Assembly (NCBI GenBank): GCA_903938815.1
Contig: CAJAES010000059.1
Coordinates: 1-64,000, forward strand
Length of the DNA: 64,000 bases
From: an uncultured beta proteobacterium
Lineage (GTDB): Bacteria > Pseudomonadota > Gammaproteobacteria > Burkholderiales > Burkholderiaceae_C
Direction of reading: 5' to 3'
Shown: positions 19,522 through 29,200 of the stretch, one piece after another
Layout: every line of letters begins with the position of its first letter
Numbering within the stretch: position 1 is the stretch's first letter
Position numbers and translations under genes: made by a program
Notes under the pieces: model-generated
Databases searched by the model: none
Seen by the model: the letters and a program-made list of their open reading frames with translations, nothing else
What the model was told of the DNA's origin: nothing

Positions 19522-20391
19522 TCAGCTGTCCGACAGGCCCAGCAGCCGCATCGCGTTGCCCTTCAGGATCCCCGGCTTGACCTTGTCCTTGAAGCCGGCT
19601 TCGTCGAAGTCCTTCATCCAGCGTTCGGGCGTGATCAGCGGGTAGTCGCTGCCGAAGAGCATGCGGTCCTTGAGCAGCGTGTTGGCGTACTGCACCAGTT
19701 GCGCCGGAAAGTACTTCGGGCTCCAGCCGGAGAGGTCGATCCAGACGTTGGGCTTGTGCAGCGCCAGGCTCAGCGCCTCGTCCTGCCAGGGCCAGCTGGG
19801 GTGGGCGATGACGATCTGCATGTCGGGGAAGTCGATCGCCACGTCCTCCAGCAGCATCGGGTTGCTGTTCTGCAGCCGCAGCCCGCCGCCGCAGCGCATG
19901 CCGCTGCCGATGCCACTGTGCCCGCTGTGGAAGATGGCCGGCAGCTTGTACTCGGCAATCACCTCGTACAGCGGCCAGGCCATGCGGTCGTAGGGCAGGA
20001 AGCCCTGCACCGTCGGGTGGAACTTGAAACCCTTGGCGCCGTGCGACTCGATCAGGCGCCGCGCCTCGCGCGCGCCCATCTTTCCCTTGTGCGGGTCGAT
20101 GCTGGCGAAGGCCATCATCATGTCGCTGTTCTTCGCGGCGGCCTCGCAGATCTCCTCGTTGGGGATGCGGCGGCGGCCCAGCTGCGCCTCGCTGTCGACC
20201 GTGAACATCACGAGGCCGATCTTGTGCTCGCGGTAGTAGGCGATCGTCTCGTCGATGGTCGGCCGGCGGTTCGAGCCGAAGTACTTGTCGGCCGCGCGGT
20301 CGTATTCCTCGCCGTAGTTGTCGAACGGGTTCCAGCACGACACCTCGGCGTGGGTGTGGATGTCGATCGCGATCAGGTCCTGGGTTTTCAT
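19522..20391 (-). CDS. Amidohydrolase (metal-dependent TIM-barrel hydrolase, ACMSD-like group)
   Basis: A 289-aa protein starting MKTQDLIAIDIHTHAEV, with a strong SD (GAGGAG, about 7 nt) before the ATG. The metal-binding HxH (IDIHTH), later histidines (GFKFHPT, IFHSGHSG, IAHPSWPW) and the catalytic Asp (LFGSDYPL) define the amidohydrolase_2 family. Members decarboxylate or hydrolyse aromatic acid breakdown products. It is divergent from the CoA-ligase / enoyl-CoA hydratase operon across a palindrome, so a role in the same aromatic acid pathway is likely but inferred. Confidence 0.88.
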   Translation of the reverse strand: MKTQDLIAIDIHTHAEVSCWNPFDNYGEEYDRAADKYFGSNRRPTIDETIAYYREHKIGLVMFTVDSEAQLGRRRIPNEEICEAAAKNSDMMMAFASIDPHKGKMGAREARRLIESHGAKGFKFHPTVQGFLPYDRMAWPLYEVIAEYKLPAIFHSGHSGIGSGMRCGGGLRLQNSNPMLLEDVAIDFPDMQIVIAHPSWPWQDEALSLALHKPNVWIDLSGWSPKYFPAQLVQYANTLLKDRMLFGSDYPLITPERWMKDFDEAGFKDKVKPGILKGNAMRLLGLSDS

Positions 20392-20416
20392 GGGCTTGCT
20401 CCTCGTGGCGCCATGC

Positions 20417-20429
20417 TTACATAATGTAA
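20417..20429. promoter_or_regulatory. Perfect palindrome, likely MarR-family operator
   Basis: TTACAT-A-ATGTAA, a perfect 6-1-6 inverted repeat in the 64-bp gap between the divergent amidohydrolase and enoyl-CoA hydratase genes. Size and symmetry fit a MarR dimer, and a MarR gene is the last gene of the rightward operon. Binding is inferred, not shown. Confidence 0.6.
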
Positions 20430-20455
20430 TTAATTTGTCGATGGAGACCGACGCG

Positions 20456-21235
20456 ATGCAAGACCAGCCGCTGATCAAGTCCACGCGTCACGACGCCGTG
20501 CTGCACCTGGCGCTCAACCGCCCCGCCAAGCGCAACGCCGTCAACGACGCACTCGTGCAGGCCCTCGACGCTCAGTTCGCCGCGGTGCCACCCGATGTGC
20601 GCGCCATCGTGCTCACGGGAGAAGGCGAGCAATTCTGCGCCGGCCTCGACCTGTCGGAGCTGACCGACCGCAACGTCTTCGAGGGCATCCTGCACTCGCG
20701 CATGTGGCACTCGGCGCTCGATCGCATCCAGTTCTCGCCGGTGCCCGTGGTGGCCGTGCTGCACGGCGCGGTGGTGGGCGGCGGGCTCGAGATCGCCGCC
20801 AGCGCCCACGTGCGCGTGGCCGAGCGCAGCGCGTTCTATGCCTTCCCCGAAGGCCAGCGCGGCATCTTCGTGGGCGGCGGCGGCTCGGTGCGCGTGCCGC
20901 GCCTGATCGGCGCCGCGCGGGTGGCCGACATGATGCTCACCGGCCGTGTGCTCGACGCCGACGAGGGGCAGGCCATGGGCCTGAGCACCTACCTCGTCGA
21001 CCCCGGCCAGGGCCTGGCCAAGGGCCTGGCGCTGGCGCAGAAGATCGCCGGCAACGCCCCGATGTCCAACTACGCCGTGATCCAGGCGCTGCCCCGTATC
21101 GCCGAGCTGCCGCCCGCCGAGGGCCTGTTCATGGAGGCGCTGGTCGCGGCCATCGCGCAGGGCGAGCCCGCTGCCAAGGAACGCCTGCGCGCCTTCCTCG
21201 ACAAGCGTGCCGGCAAGGTCCAGAAGGGGCAATGA
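20456..21235 (+). CDS. Enoyl-CoA hydratase/isomerase (crotonase) family protein
   Basis: A 259-aa crotonase starting MQDQPLIKST; GGAG lies 9 nt upstream, inside an alternative ATG at 20441. The oxyanion-hole motifs are LDLSEL after GEQFCAG, and HGAVVGGGLEIA. Acidic residues near PEGQRGIF match the catalytic region. Its operon partner is a feruloyl-CoA synthetase-like ligase, so the substrate may be a hydroxycinnamoyl-CoA or its hydrated form. The sequence does not resemble what I recall of the HCHL (vanillin-forming) hydratase/lyase, so a beta-oxidation-type step is as likely. Confidence 0.88.
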   Translation: MQDQPLIKSTRHDAVLHLALNRPAKRNAVNDALVQALDAQFAAVPPDVRAIVLTGEGEQFCAGLDLSELTDRNVFEGILHSRMWHSALDRIQFSPVPVVAVLHGAVVGGGLEIAASAHVRVAERSAFYAFPEGQRGIFVGGGGSVRVPRLIGAARVADMMLTGRVLDADEGQAMGLSTYLVDPGQGLAKGLALAQKIAGNAPMSNYAVIQALPRIAELPPAEGLFMEALVAAIAQGEPAAKERLRAFLDKRAGKVQKGQ

Positions 21236-21237
21236 GC

Positions 21238-23085
21238 ATGGCGAAGTACCGTGACGTGAAGATCGGCGGCTGCCTGGGCGCCACCGCCGAAATGCGTGCC
21301 GACGGCAGCTTGGTGCTGCGTTCCACCGAGGCGCTGGGCGGCTACCCGGCGCGCCTGACCGACCGCCTGGAGCACTGGGCCGCCGTTGCGCCCGACCGCG
21401 TCTTCGCGGCACGGCGCGGCGCCGACGGCGCCTGGGTGACCGTCAGCTACGCGCAGATGCTCGAGCGCGCGCGCCGCCTGGGGCAGGCGCTGGCCACCCG
21501 CGGCCTGTCGGCCGAGCGCCCCATCGCCATCCTGTCGGACAACGACCTCGAGCACCTGACGTTCGCGATGGCTGCGCTGTGGATCGGCGTGCCCTATGCG
21601 CCGATCTCGGCCGCCTATTCCACCATCTCCCAGGACTTCGGCAAGCTGCGCCAGATCCTCGCCACGCTGACCCCCGGCCTGGTGTTCGCGAGCGACGGCG
21701 CCACCTACGCGCGCGCCATCTCCGCCTGCGTGGATGCCGATGTCGACCTGGTGCTGACGCAGGGTGAGGTGCCTTGCCGCCGGCACGAGCGCTTCGCAGA
21801 CCTCATGGCCACCGGGCCCGGCCCCGAAGCCGAGGCCGCGCATGCCGCGGTGGGCCCGGACAGCATCGCCAAGTTCCTGTTCACCTCGGGCTCGACCAAA
21901 CTGCCCAAGGGCGTGATCAACACGCACCGGATGTGGTGCGCCAACCTGCAGCAGATCGCGCAGGCCTTCGCGTTCCTGGCCGACGAGCCGCCGGTGCTGG
22001 TCGACTGGCTGCCCTGGAACCACACCTTCGGCGGCAACCACAACATCGGCATCGCGCTGTACAACGGTGGCACGCTGTACCTGGACGACGGCAAGCCCAC
22101 GCCCAAGGGCATGGCGCAGACGCTGCAGAACCTGCGCGAGATCGCGCCGACGATCTACTTCAACGTGCCCAAGGGCTTCGAGGAGATCGCCCGCGCGATG
22201 GACCATGACCCGGCGCTGCGCGAGCGGCTCTTTTCCCGCGTGCAGGCCTTCATGTTCGCGGGCGCCGGCCTGAGCCAGGCCGTGTGGGACCACCTCGACC
22301 GCCACGGTGAGCAGACGGTGGGCGAGCGCGTCTGCATGTTCACCGGCCTCGGCATGACCGAGACCGCGCCCTCGTGCACCTTCGCCGTCGGCACCGACGT
22401 GAAGTCGGGCGATATCGGCCTGCCGGTGCCGGGTGTCGAGGTGAAGCTGGTGCCGCTGGATGGCAAGCTGGAGATCCGCTTTCGCGGGCCCAACGTGATG
22501 CCGGGCTACTGGCGCATGCCGGCCGAGACGGCGGCCGCCTTCGACGAGGAAGGCTTCTACCGCACGGGCGACGCCGCCCTGCCCAAGGACCCGGCCGACC
22601 CGGCCCGGGGGCTGCGCTTCGACGGCCGCATCGCGGAGGACTTCAAGCTCGCCACCGGCACCTTCGTCAGTGTTGGCCCCCTGCGCGCGAAGATCATCCT
22701 CGCGGGCGACCCGCTGGTGCAGGACGCGGTGGTGGCGGGCATCAACCGCGACGACATCGGCCTGCTGATCTTTCCGCGCGTCGAGGACGCCCGCCGCCGC
22801 TTCGGCCTGCCCGCCGACTGGAGCGCGGCGCAGGTGCTGGCCGCGCCCGCCGTGCGCGAATTCTTCCAGGCCATGATGGACCGGCTCTGGGCCGGCGGGA
22901 CCGGCAGCGCCAGCCGCCCGGCGGCCGCGCTGCTGATGTCGGAGCCGCCGTCGATCGACCTCGGCGAAGTCACCGACAAGGGCTCCATCAACCAGCGCGC
23001 CGTGCTGGCGCATCGCGGGCCCGACGTGGAGCGCCTGTATGCCGAGATCCGCGATGCCGACGTCATCGTCCCGAAGCGGGGCTGA
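21238..23085 (+). CDS. Feruloyl-CoA synthetase-like AMP-binding acyl-CoA ligase
   Basis: About 615 aa. The start at 21238 has AAGGGG 8 nt upstream; ATG 21232 overlaps the previous stop (ATGA) and is an alternative. The adenylate-forming P-loop reads FTSGSTKLPKGVINTH. Other core motifs are GLGMTETAPSC and YRTGDAA. The Lys-containing end is modified (TDKGSINQRAVLAHR), as is usual for the feruloyl-CoA synthase group. It activates an aromatic or phenylpropenoid acid as CoA thioester. It is the middle gene of the operon and overlaps the MarR gene. Confidence 0.88.
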   Translation: MAKYRDVKIGGCLGATAEMRADGSLVLRSTEALGGYPARLTDRLEHWAAVAPDRVFAARRGADGAWVTVSYAQMLERARRLGQALATRGLSAERPIAILSDNDLEHLTFAMAALWIGVPYAPISAAYSTISQDFGKLRQILATLTPGLVFASDGATYARAISACVDADVDLVLTQGEVPCRRHERFADLMATGPGPEAEAAHAAVGPDSIAKFLFTSGSTKLPKGVINTHRMWCANLQQIAQAFAFLADEPPVLVDWLPWNHTFGGNHNIGIALYNGGTLYLDDGKPTPKGMAQTLQNLREIAPTIYFNVPKGFEEIARAMDHDPALRERLFSRVQAFMFAGAGLSQAVWDHLDRHGEQTVGERVCMFTGLGMTETAPSCTFAVGTDVKSGDIGLPVPGVEVKLVPLDGKLEIRFRGPNVMPGYWRMPAETAAAFDEEGFYRTGDAALPKDPADPARGLRFDGRIAEDFKLATGTFVSVGPLRAKIILAGDPLVQDAVVAGINRDDIGLLIFPRVEDARRRFGLPADWSAAQVLAAPAVREFFQAMMDRLWAGGTGSASRPAAALLMSEPPSIDLGEVTDKGSINQRAVLAHRGPDVERLYAEIRDADVIVPKRG

Positions 23086-23518
23086 GTTCGACGCCGGCGC
23101 GGTCGAGCACTTGCTCGGCTACCTGCTGGTGCTGGCGGAGCTGCCCATGCGGCAGGCCTTCCAGCGGCATGTCGGCCAGCAGTTCGACCTGCGGCCGGTG
23201 GAGTTCACGCTGCTCGTGCTGCTGCACGCCAACGGGCAGGCCGCGCCCAAGCAGATCGGCTCGGCCCTGAGGCTGCCCGCGCCGCACGTGACCACGCTCG
23301 TGGACAAGCTCGCCGCCCGGGGCCTCGTGAGCCGGGGGCGCGACCCGCACGACGGCCGCGCCGTGCGTGTGGCGCTCACCGAGAACGGCCAGGTGCTGGC
23401 GGCCCGTCTGCGCGATGTCTCGCTGACCATGGAAGACGCGCCGCAGTCGGCACTCAGCGCCGCCGAGCGGACCCAGCTCAGGCGGCTGCTGCTGAAGCTG
23501 GCGCGCGCGCCGGGCTGA
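23039..23518 (+). CDS. MarR family transcriptional regulator
   Basis: A 159-aa protein. Start 23039 was chosen because GGAG lies 7 nt upstream; it overlaps the ligase gene by 47 bp. ATG 23054 is the alternative. The winged HTH reads PKQIGSALRLPAPHVTTLVDKLAARGLVSRGRDPHDGRAVRVALT, a textbook MarR domain. It probably represses its own operon and the divergent amidohydrolase through the TTACATAATGTAA palindrome, with a hydroxycinnamoyl-CoA as likely inducer; this is inference by analogy with FerR/CouR-type systems. Its 3' end overlaps the convergent M20 gene by 41 bp. Confidence 0.88.
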   Translation: MPRSAMPTSSSRSGAEFDAGAVEHLLGYLLVLAELPMRQAFQRHVGQQFDLRPVEFTLLVLLHANGQAAPKQIGSALRLPAPHVTTLVDKLAARGLVSRGRDPHDGRAVRVALTENGQVLAARLRDVSLTMEDAPQSALSAAERTQLRRLLLKLARAPG

Positions 23519-24884
23519 AGCCGGCCAGGTCCCAGAACAGCCCGGCCATCATCTGCAGGCCTTCCCGTGCCACGGGGCGCAGCAGGTGCTCGTCGGGTGC
23601 GTGCTGCTGGCAGCCGGGGTAGCTGTGGGGGATCCACACCGTCGGCAGGCCGAGGATGTCGGCGAACACGTCGTTCGGCAGCGAGCCGCCCAGGTTGGGG
23701 AGCAGCACCGGCGGCTGCCCGGTGCTGCGCTCGATCGACGCGAGCGTGAAGTGAACCCAGGGGTTGTCCGGGTCCAGCCGGGTGGCCATCATCGTCTCGC
23801 CCACCGTCACTTCCACCGCGCCGAAGCCGTGCGACGCCAGATGCGCGCGCACCGCCTCGCCCAGGTGCGAGACGTCCGTGCCCACGACGAAGCGCAGGTG
23901 CATCGTCGCCTTCGCGCTGGCGGGAATCGCGTTCACCGGAAAGTCGGGGTTGCCGGTGCGGTAGGCCAGCACCTCCAGCGTGTTCCAGCCGAAGACGCGC
24001 TCGGCCGGTGTCAGCCCGGGCTCGCCCCAGTCGGCGTCGACGACGGGATCGTTGCCGCCGCCTCCCACCTGCAGGCCGGCCAGCGCCGCGCGCACGTTGG
24101 GCGGGATCGGCGGCGGCCTCAGCGCGTCGATCAGGATGCGGCCTTCGCCGTCCACCAGGCTCGCGATGGCGTTCGCCAGCACCGTGCCCGGGTTGCGCAG
24201 CAGGCCGCCCCAGTTGCCGGAGTGGTGCGCGCCGTCGCGCAGGTCCAGCTTCAGCTCGAAGTTGACCACCCCGCGCGAACCCAGGAAGACCGTGGGCCGC
24301 CCGGCCGTCAGGCGCGGGCCGTCGCTGGCGATCAGCACGTCGGCACGCAGGGCCTCGCGCTGCGCGGCGCAGAACGCAGCCAGACCCGGCGAGCCGGTTT
24401 CCTCCCCGGTCTCGAAGAGCCAGGTGACGTTGAATCCGAGGTGGCCACGCTGCGCGAGCACGAGCGCCAGCGCCGCGAGGTTGATGCTGTGCTGGCCCTT
24501 GTTGTCGGCGGTGCCGCGCCCGTAGAGCCGGTCGCCTTCGGCCGCGAGCTGCCACGGGCCGGCGCCGCGCGTCCACGACTTGTCCTGCCCCCGGATCACG
24601 TCGCCATGGCCGTACATCAGCACGGTCGGCAGGGCAGGGTCCTCGACTCGGGCGGCGATCATGAACGGCCCGGCGTCCGCCACCGGATTGGGCAGAACAC
24701 GCGTCGAGAAGCCCATCGCCCCGAGCGCCGGCGCCAGGCCGTCGTCGAGGTAGGCCTGCAGCACCGGGACGGCATCGGCCTCCTGGCTGGCGCTGCGGAT
24801 GGCCACCCGGCGTGCGAGTTCGGCCTCGAAGGCGCCGCTGTCCAGGTGGGCCGCGGCCCGCGCCAGGGCCTCCGCCCGGCTCAC
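23478..24884 (-). CDS. M20 family metallopeptidase / deacylase
   Basis: A 468-aa protein starting at a GTG (VSRAEALARAAAHLDSG) that overlaps the ABM gene stop (GTGA). M20 metal ligands are visible: GHGDV (His), GRGTADNKG (Asp), ETGEETGS (catalytic Glu pair), IASDGPR (Asp) and the final His in SYPGCQQHAPDEH. A lid/dimerisation domain occupies about 190-330. Members cleave dipeptides, N-acyl amino acids or carbamoyl compounds. Substrate unknown. Confidence 0.88.
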   Translation of the reverse strand: MSRAEALARAAAHLDSGAFEAELARRVAIRSASQEADAVPVLQAYLDDGLAPALGAMGFSTRVLPNPVADAGPFMIAARVEDPALPTVLMYGHGDVIRGQDKSWTRGAGPWQLAAEGDRLYGRGTADNKGQHSINLAALALVLAQRGHLGFNVTWLFETGEETGSPGLAAFCAAQREALRADVLIASDGPRLTAGRPTVFLGSRGVVNFELKLDLRDGAHHSGNWGGLLRNPGTVLANAIASLVDGEGRILIDALRPPPIPPNVRAALAGLQVGGGGNDPVVDADWGEPGLTPAERVFGWNTLEVLAYRTGNPDFPVNAIPASAKATMHLRFVVGTDVSHLGEAVRAHLASHGFGAVEVTVGETMMATRLDPDNPWVHFTLASIERSTGQPPVLLPNLGGSLPNDVFADILGLPTVWIPHSYPGCQQHAPDEHLLRPVAREGLQMMAGLFWDLAGFSPARAPASAAAA

Positions 24885-25180
24885 GACTTGCCGACCAGCG
24901 TGAAGTGCTCCACCACCGGCGGCGCCGCGAAGAACGGCCCGACGATGGCGCGCCACTCGGGGAAGAGCGGGCCTTCGCGGAAATGCACGGTGTGGTCCTC
25001 CAGCGTCTGCCAGAAGATCATCAGCACATAGCGCTCCGGGCTCTCGACGCCGCGGTTGACCTTCCAGCCGGCGAAACCCTGCGCGCGGCTGATGACGGTG
25101 GCGATGCCACGCTGGATGGCCTCCTCGAAGGCGGCCTGCTGGCCAGGGGCGATGCGGATGTCGGCGATCTCGAGAATCAA
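24881..25180 (-). CDS. Antibiotic biosynthesis monooxygenase (ABM)-domain protein
   Basis: A 99-aa protein starting at a TTG (LILEIADIRIAPGQQAAF) with GGGAG about 6-7 nt upstream; the longer frame is read-through. It is a single ferredoxin-like ABM domain (HxxxF-type core DHTVHFREGPLFPEWRAIVGPFF). Such small dimeric proteins oxidise quinol/phenolic compounds or act as unspecific stress proteins. It is coupled to the M20 gene by GTGA. Confidence 0.82.
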   Translation of the reverse strand: MILEIADIRIAPGQQAAFEEAIQRGIATVISRAQGFAGWKVNRGVESPERYVLMIFWQTLEDHTVHFREGPLFPEWRAIVGPFFAAPPVVEHFTLVGKS

Positions 25181-25213
25181 GGCGGTCTCCCGGCGGGCTA
25201 CGATCCCCCCATT

Positions 25214-26089
25214 GTGCTGAACAGCGATACCGCCCGCAGCCGTCGCGTCGGCATCCTGCTCGTCACGGCAGCCACCCTGTGCTTCGCGCTGCTCGACGCC
25301 TGCGCCAAGTGGCTCGTGCAGCACCTGCCCGTGGTCGAGGTCGTGTGGCTGCGCTTCGCGCTGCACGTCCTGCTGATGGGCCTGCTGCTGGCGCCGCGCC
25401 ACGGGCCGGCGCTGGTGCGCGTGGGCAGCTGGAAGATGCAGGCGCTGCGCGGCAGCATGCTCGCGGCCATGACGGCGCTGAACTTCTTCGCGCTGCAGTA
25501 CCTGCAGCTCGCCGAGACGGGCGCCATCCAGTTCTCTGTGCCGCTGCTGATCGCGATGCTGTCGTCGTGGCTGCTGCGCGAGCGGCTCGACGCCCGCCGC
25601 TGGGCGGCCATCGCGGTCGGCTTCGCCGGCGTGCTGCTCGTCATCCGCCCGGGCAGCCATGCCTTCCACCCGGCCATCCTGCTATCGGTGCTGAACGCGC
25701 TGCTGTACGCCGCCTTCAACCTGCTGACGCGCCGCATGGCCGCCACCGAGACGCCGGAGTCCATGCAGTGGATCTCGGCGCTGTTCGCCACCCTGTGGCT
25801 GGCGCCGTTCGCGCTGCCGCAATGGCAGACGCCGGCGAGCGCCGGTGTCTGGGGCGTGATGCTGCTGTGCGCGCTGATGGGTGGCCTCGGCCACCTCTTC
25901 GTGGCGCAGGCCCACCGGCACGCCTCGGCCGCCGTGCTGGGCCCGTTCCTGTACCAGCAGATCCTCTACATGACGCTCTGGGGCTGGCTGGTCTTCGACC
26001 AGGTCCCCGACGCCTTCGTGGTTGCCGGCGCCGGCGTGGTGGTGGCCAGCGGGCTGTACCTGCTGTGGCTGGAGATGCGGCGTGCGTGA
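25214..26089 (+). CDS. DMT family transporter (EamA, 10-TM)
   Basis: A 291-aa protein from a GTG (VLNSDTARSRRVGILLV). Two EamA halves are visible, each with about five hydrophobic helices; the halves meet at the basic stretch near LLTRRMAATETPE. The inner-membrane exporter type is clear but the substrate (amino acid or drug-like metabolite) is not. Only 33 bp separate it from the divergent ABM gene. Confidence 0.88.
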   Translation: MLNSDTARSRRVGILLVTAATLCFALLDACAKWLVQHLPVVEVVWLRFALHVLLMGLLLAPRHGPALVRVGSWKMQALRGSMLAAMTALNFFALQYLQLAETGAIQFSVPLLIAMLSSWLLRERLDARRWAAIAVGFAGVLLVIRPGSHAFHPAILLSVLNALLYAAFNLLTRRMAATETPESMQWISALFATLWLAPFALPQWQTPASAGVWGVMLLCALMGGLGHLFVAQAHRHASAAVLGPFLYQQILYMTLWGWLVFDQVPDAFVVAGAGVVVASGLYLLWLEMRRA

Positions 26090-26229
26090 TGAGGTCTGTC
26101 GTTGACTTGCATCGCGGCAAGATGACCTCGCCATTGGATGGATTTCGACCCAAACGAGCAGCTAAAGTCCACGAGAGCAGTCCGTTCAATGTAGCGCTCA
26201 CCGCGCCGAGTCAACGCCCGTTACTCCCC

Positions 26230-29200
26230 ATGCCTTCATCCAAGCCCACCTACGATCTGCCGTCGGAAGCGCCGAGCCCCGTCGTCAAGGAAGAGCACAT
26301 CGAATACGGCTTCATCGGCAAGCTTCAGAACCTGAAGTACGAATACCGCGCCGACATCCGCGACCGCGCCGCACTGGAAAAGAACTTCCGCGAGAAGTTC
26401 GAAGCCCTCAACCGGGTCAAGCTGACCGAAGCCGAGTTCGCCAGGCTGCTGGATGAAATCGTCAGCGCGGATGTCTACGCCGCGTCCAGGACCCTGCGCG
26501 GCATGAATGCGTTCACCCGCGACGACGGCACGCCGCTGAACTACACGCTGGTGAACATCAAGGACTGGTGCAAGAACCACTTCGAGGTCATCAACCAGCT
26601 GCGCATCAACACGGACAACAGCCACCACCGCTACGACGTTCTCATCCTCATCAACGGCGTGCCCTGCGCACAGATCGAGCTGAAGACCCTGGGCGTGAAC
26701 CCCCGGCGGGCCATGGAGCAGATCGTCGAGTACAAGAACGACCCCGGCAACGGCTACACGAAGACGCTGCTCTGCTTCATGCAGCTGTTCATCGTCAGCA
26801 ACCGCGACCGCACCTACTACTTTGCCAACAACAACGCCCGCCACTTCGCCTTCAATGCCGACGAGCGTTTCCTGCCCATCTATGAATTCGCGGACGAGGC
26901 CAACCGCAAGATCACCCAGCTCGACGAGTTTGCCGAGCACTTCCTGAAGAAGTGCGACCTGGGCCGCACCATCAGCCGCTACATGGTGCTGCTGGCCGGT
27001 GAGCAAAAGCTCATGGTCATGCGGCCGTATCAGGTCTATGCCGTGCAGCACATCGTCAAGTGCATCGCCGAAGACAACGGCAATGGCTACATCTGGCACA
27101 CCACCGGCAGCGGCAAGACGCTCACGTCCTTCAAGGCCTCTACGCTGCTGAAGGAAGACGAGCACATCCACAAATGCGTGTTCGTCGTGGACCGCAAGGA
27201 CCTCGACCGCCAGACGCGGGAGGAATTCAACAAGTTCCAGGAAGGCTGCGTCGAGGAAAACACCAACACCGCCGCCCTCGTGCGCCGCCTACTTTCAGAG
27301 GACTACGCCGACAAGGTCATCGTCACCACCATCCAGAAGCTGGGCCTGGCGCTGGACGAGAACAGCACACGCAACAAGCAGCGCACCAAGAACGGCCATG
27401 CCACCTACAAGGAACAGCTCGAAGCGCTGAAAGACAAGCGCATCGTCTTCATCTTCGACGAATGCCACCGCTCGCAGTTCGGCGAGAACCACAAGGCCAT
27501 CAAGGCGTTCTTTCCCAAGGCGCAGCTCTTCGGCTTCACCGGCACGCCCATCTTCGAGGCGAATGCCAGCCTGCAGAAGATCGAGGACACCCAGGCCTCC
27601 ATGCGCACCACGGCGGACCTGTTCCAGAAGCAGCTCCACGCCTACACCATCACCCACGCCATCGAGGACGGGAACGTCCTGCGCTTTCACATCGATTACT
27701 TCAAGCCCGAGGGCAAGAACCCGCCGAAGCCCGGCGAGGCCATTGCCAAGAAGGCTGTCATCGAAGCCATCCTTGCGAAGCACGACGCCGCCACGGGAGC
27801 GCGCCGCTTCAACGCCATCCTGGCCACCGCGTCCATCAACGACGCCATCGAATACCACGCGCTGTTCAAGACCCTGCAGGCGGACAAACTGGCCGCCGAC
27901 CCCGACTTCAAGCCGCTGAACATTGCATGCGTCTTCTCCCCGCCGGCCGAGGGAGACCCGGATGTGAGGCAGATCCAGGAAGACCTGCCGCAGGAGCAGG
28001 CAGACAACCAGGTAGACCCCGAGGGCAAGAAAGCCGCGCTCAAGGGCATCCTGGCCGACTACAACGCCCGCTACGGCACCAACCACCGCGTGAGCGAGTT
28101 CGACCTCTACTACAAGGACGTGCAACAGCGCATCAAGGACCAGCAGTGGCCGGAGGAGGACCTCAAGAAGGCGCTCCCGAATGTCCCGCACCACAAGATC
28201 GACATCACCATCGTGGTGGACATGCTGCTCACGGGCTTCGACGCGAAGTTCCTGAACACGCTTTACGTGGACAAGAACCTCAAGCACCACGGCTTGATCC
28301 AGGCTTTCTCGCGGACCAACCGCGTGCTGACCAGCATTCAGGCGCCCGACAAGAAGCCAAACGGCACGAAGCCATTCGGCAACATCCTTGACTTCCGCCA
28401 ACAGCAGGATGCAGTGGACACCGCCATCGCCCTCTTCTCTGGCGACAAGACCGGCGAGCAGGCGCGGGAAATCTGGCTGGTGGATAAAGCCCCCGTCGTC
28501 ATCCAGAAACTGGAAGCCGCCGTGCAGAAGCTGGGCGATTTCATGAAGTCCCAGGGCCTGGCGTGCACGCCGTCTGCCGTGGCCAGCCTGAAGGGCGACG
28601 AGGCCCGCGCCGCCTTCATCACCCACTTCAAGGAAGTGCAGCGGCTCAAGACCCAGCTGGACCAGTACACCGATCTCACCGGTGACCACCAGGCCGCCAT
28701 CGAGCAAGTGCTGCCCGATGAAAACCTGCGCGGCTTCAAGGGCCAGTACCTGGAAACCGCCAAGCGGCTCAAAGCGCAGCAGGGCCAGGGCGGCAAGGAG
28801 GGTGATGCACCCGGCAACGGTGACTCCGTGGACCAGCTCGACTTCGAGTTCGTCCTCTTTGCCTCCGCCGTCATCGACTACGACTACATCATGGGCCTCA
28901 TCGCCAGGTTCTCGGAAAAGGCGCCGGGCAAATCGAAGATGACCCGCGAGGAACTCATCGGCCTCATCAGCGCCGATGCCAAGTTCATGAACGAGCGCGA
29001 GGACATCGCCGAGTACATCGGCACGCTGAAGGCCGGCGAAGGCCTCTCCGAGGCCGCCATCCGCGACGGCTACACCCGCTTCAAGGCCGAGAAAAGCGCC
29101 AAGGCGCTTGCCGACATGGCCGCGAAGCACGGCCTGTCCACCGCCGCGCTGCAAGCCTTCGTGGACGGCATCCTCGAGCGCATGATCTTCGACGGCGAGC

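Noticed and set aside
23119-24576. 485-residue antisense-frame ORF in the M20 region
   Set aside because: Alternative frame of the same strand as the M20 gene; Arg/Ala-rich, no motifs.
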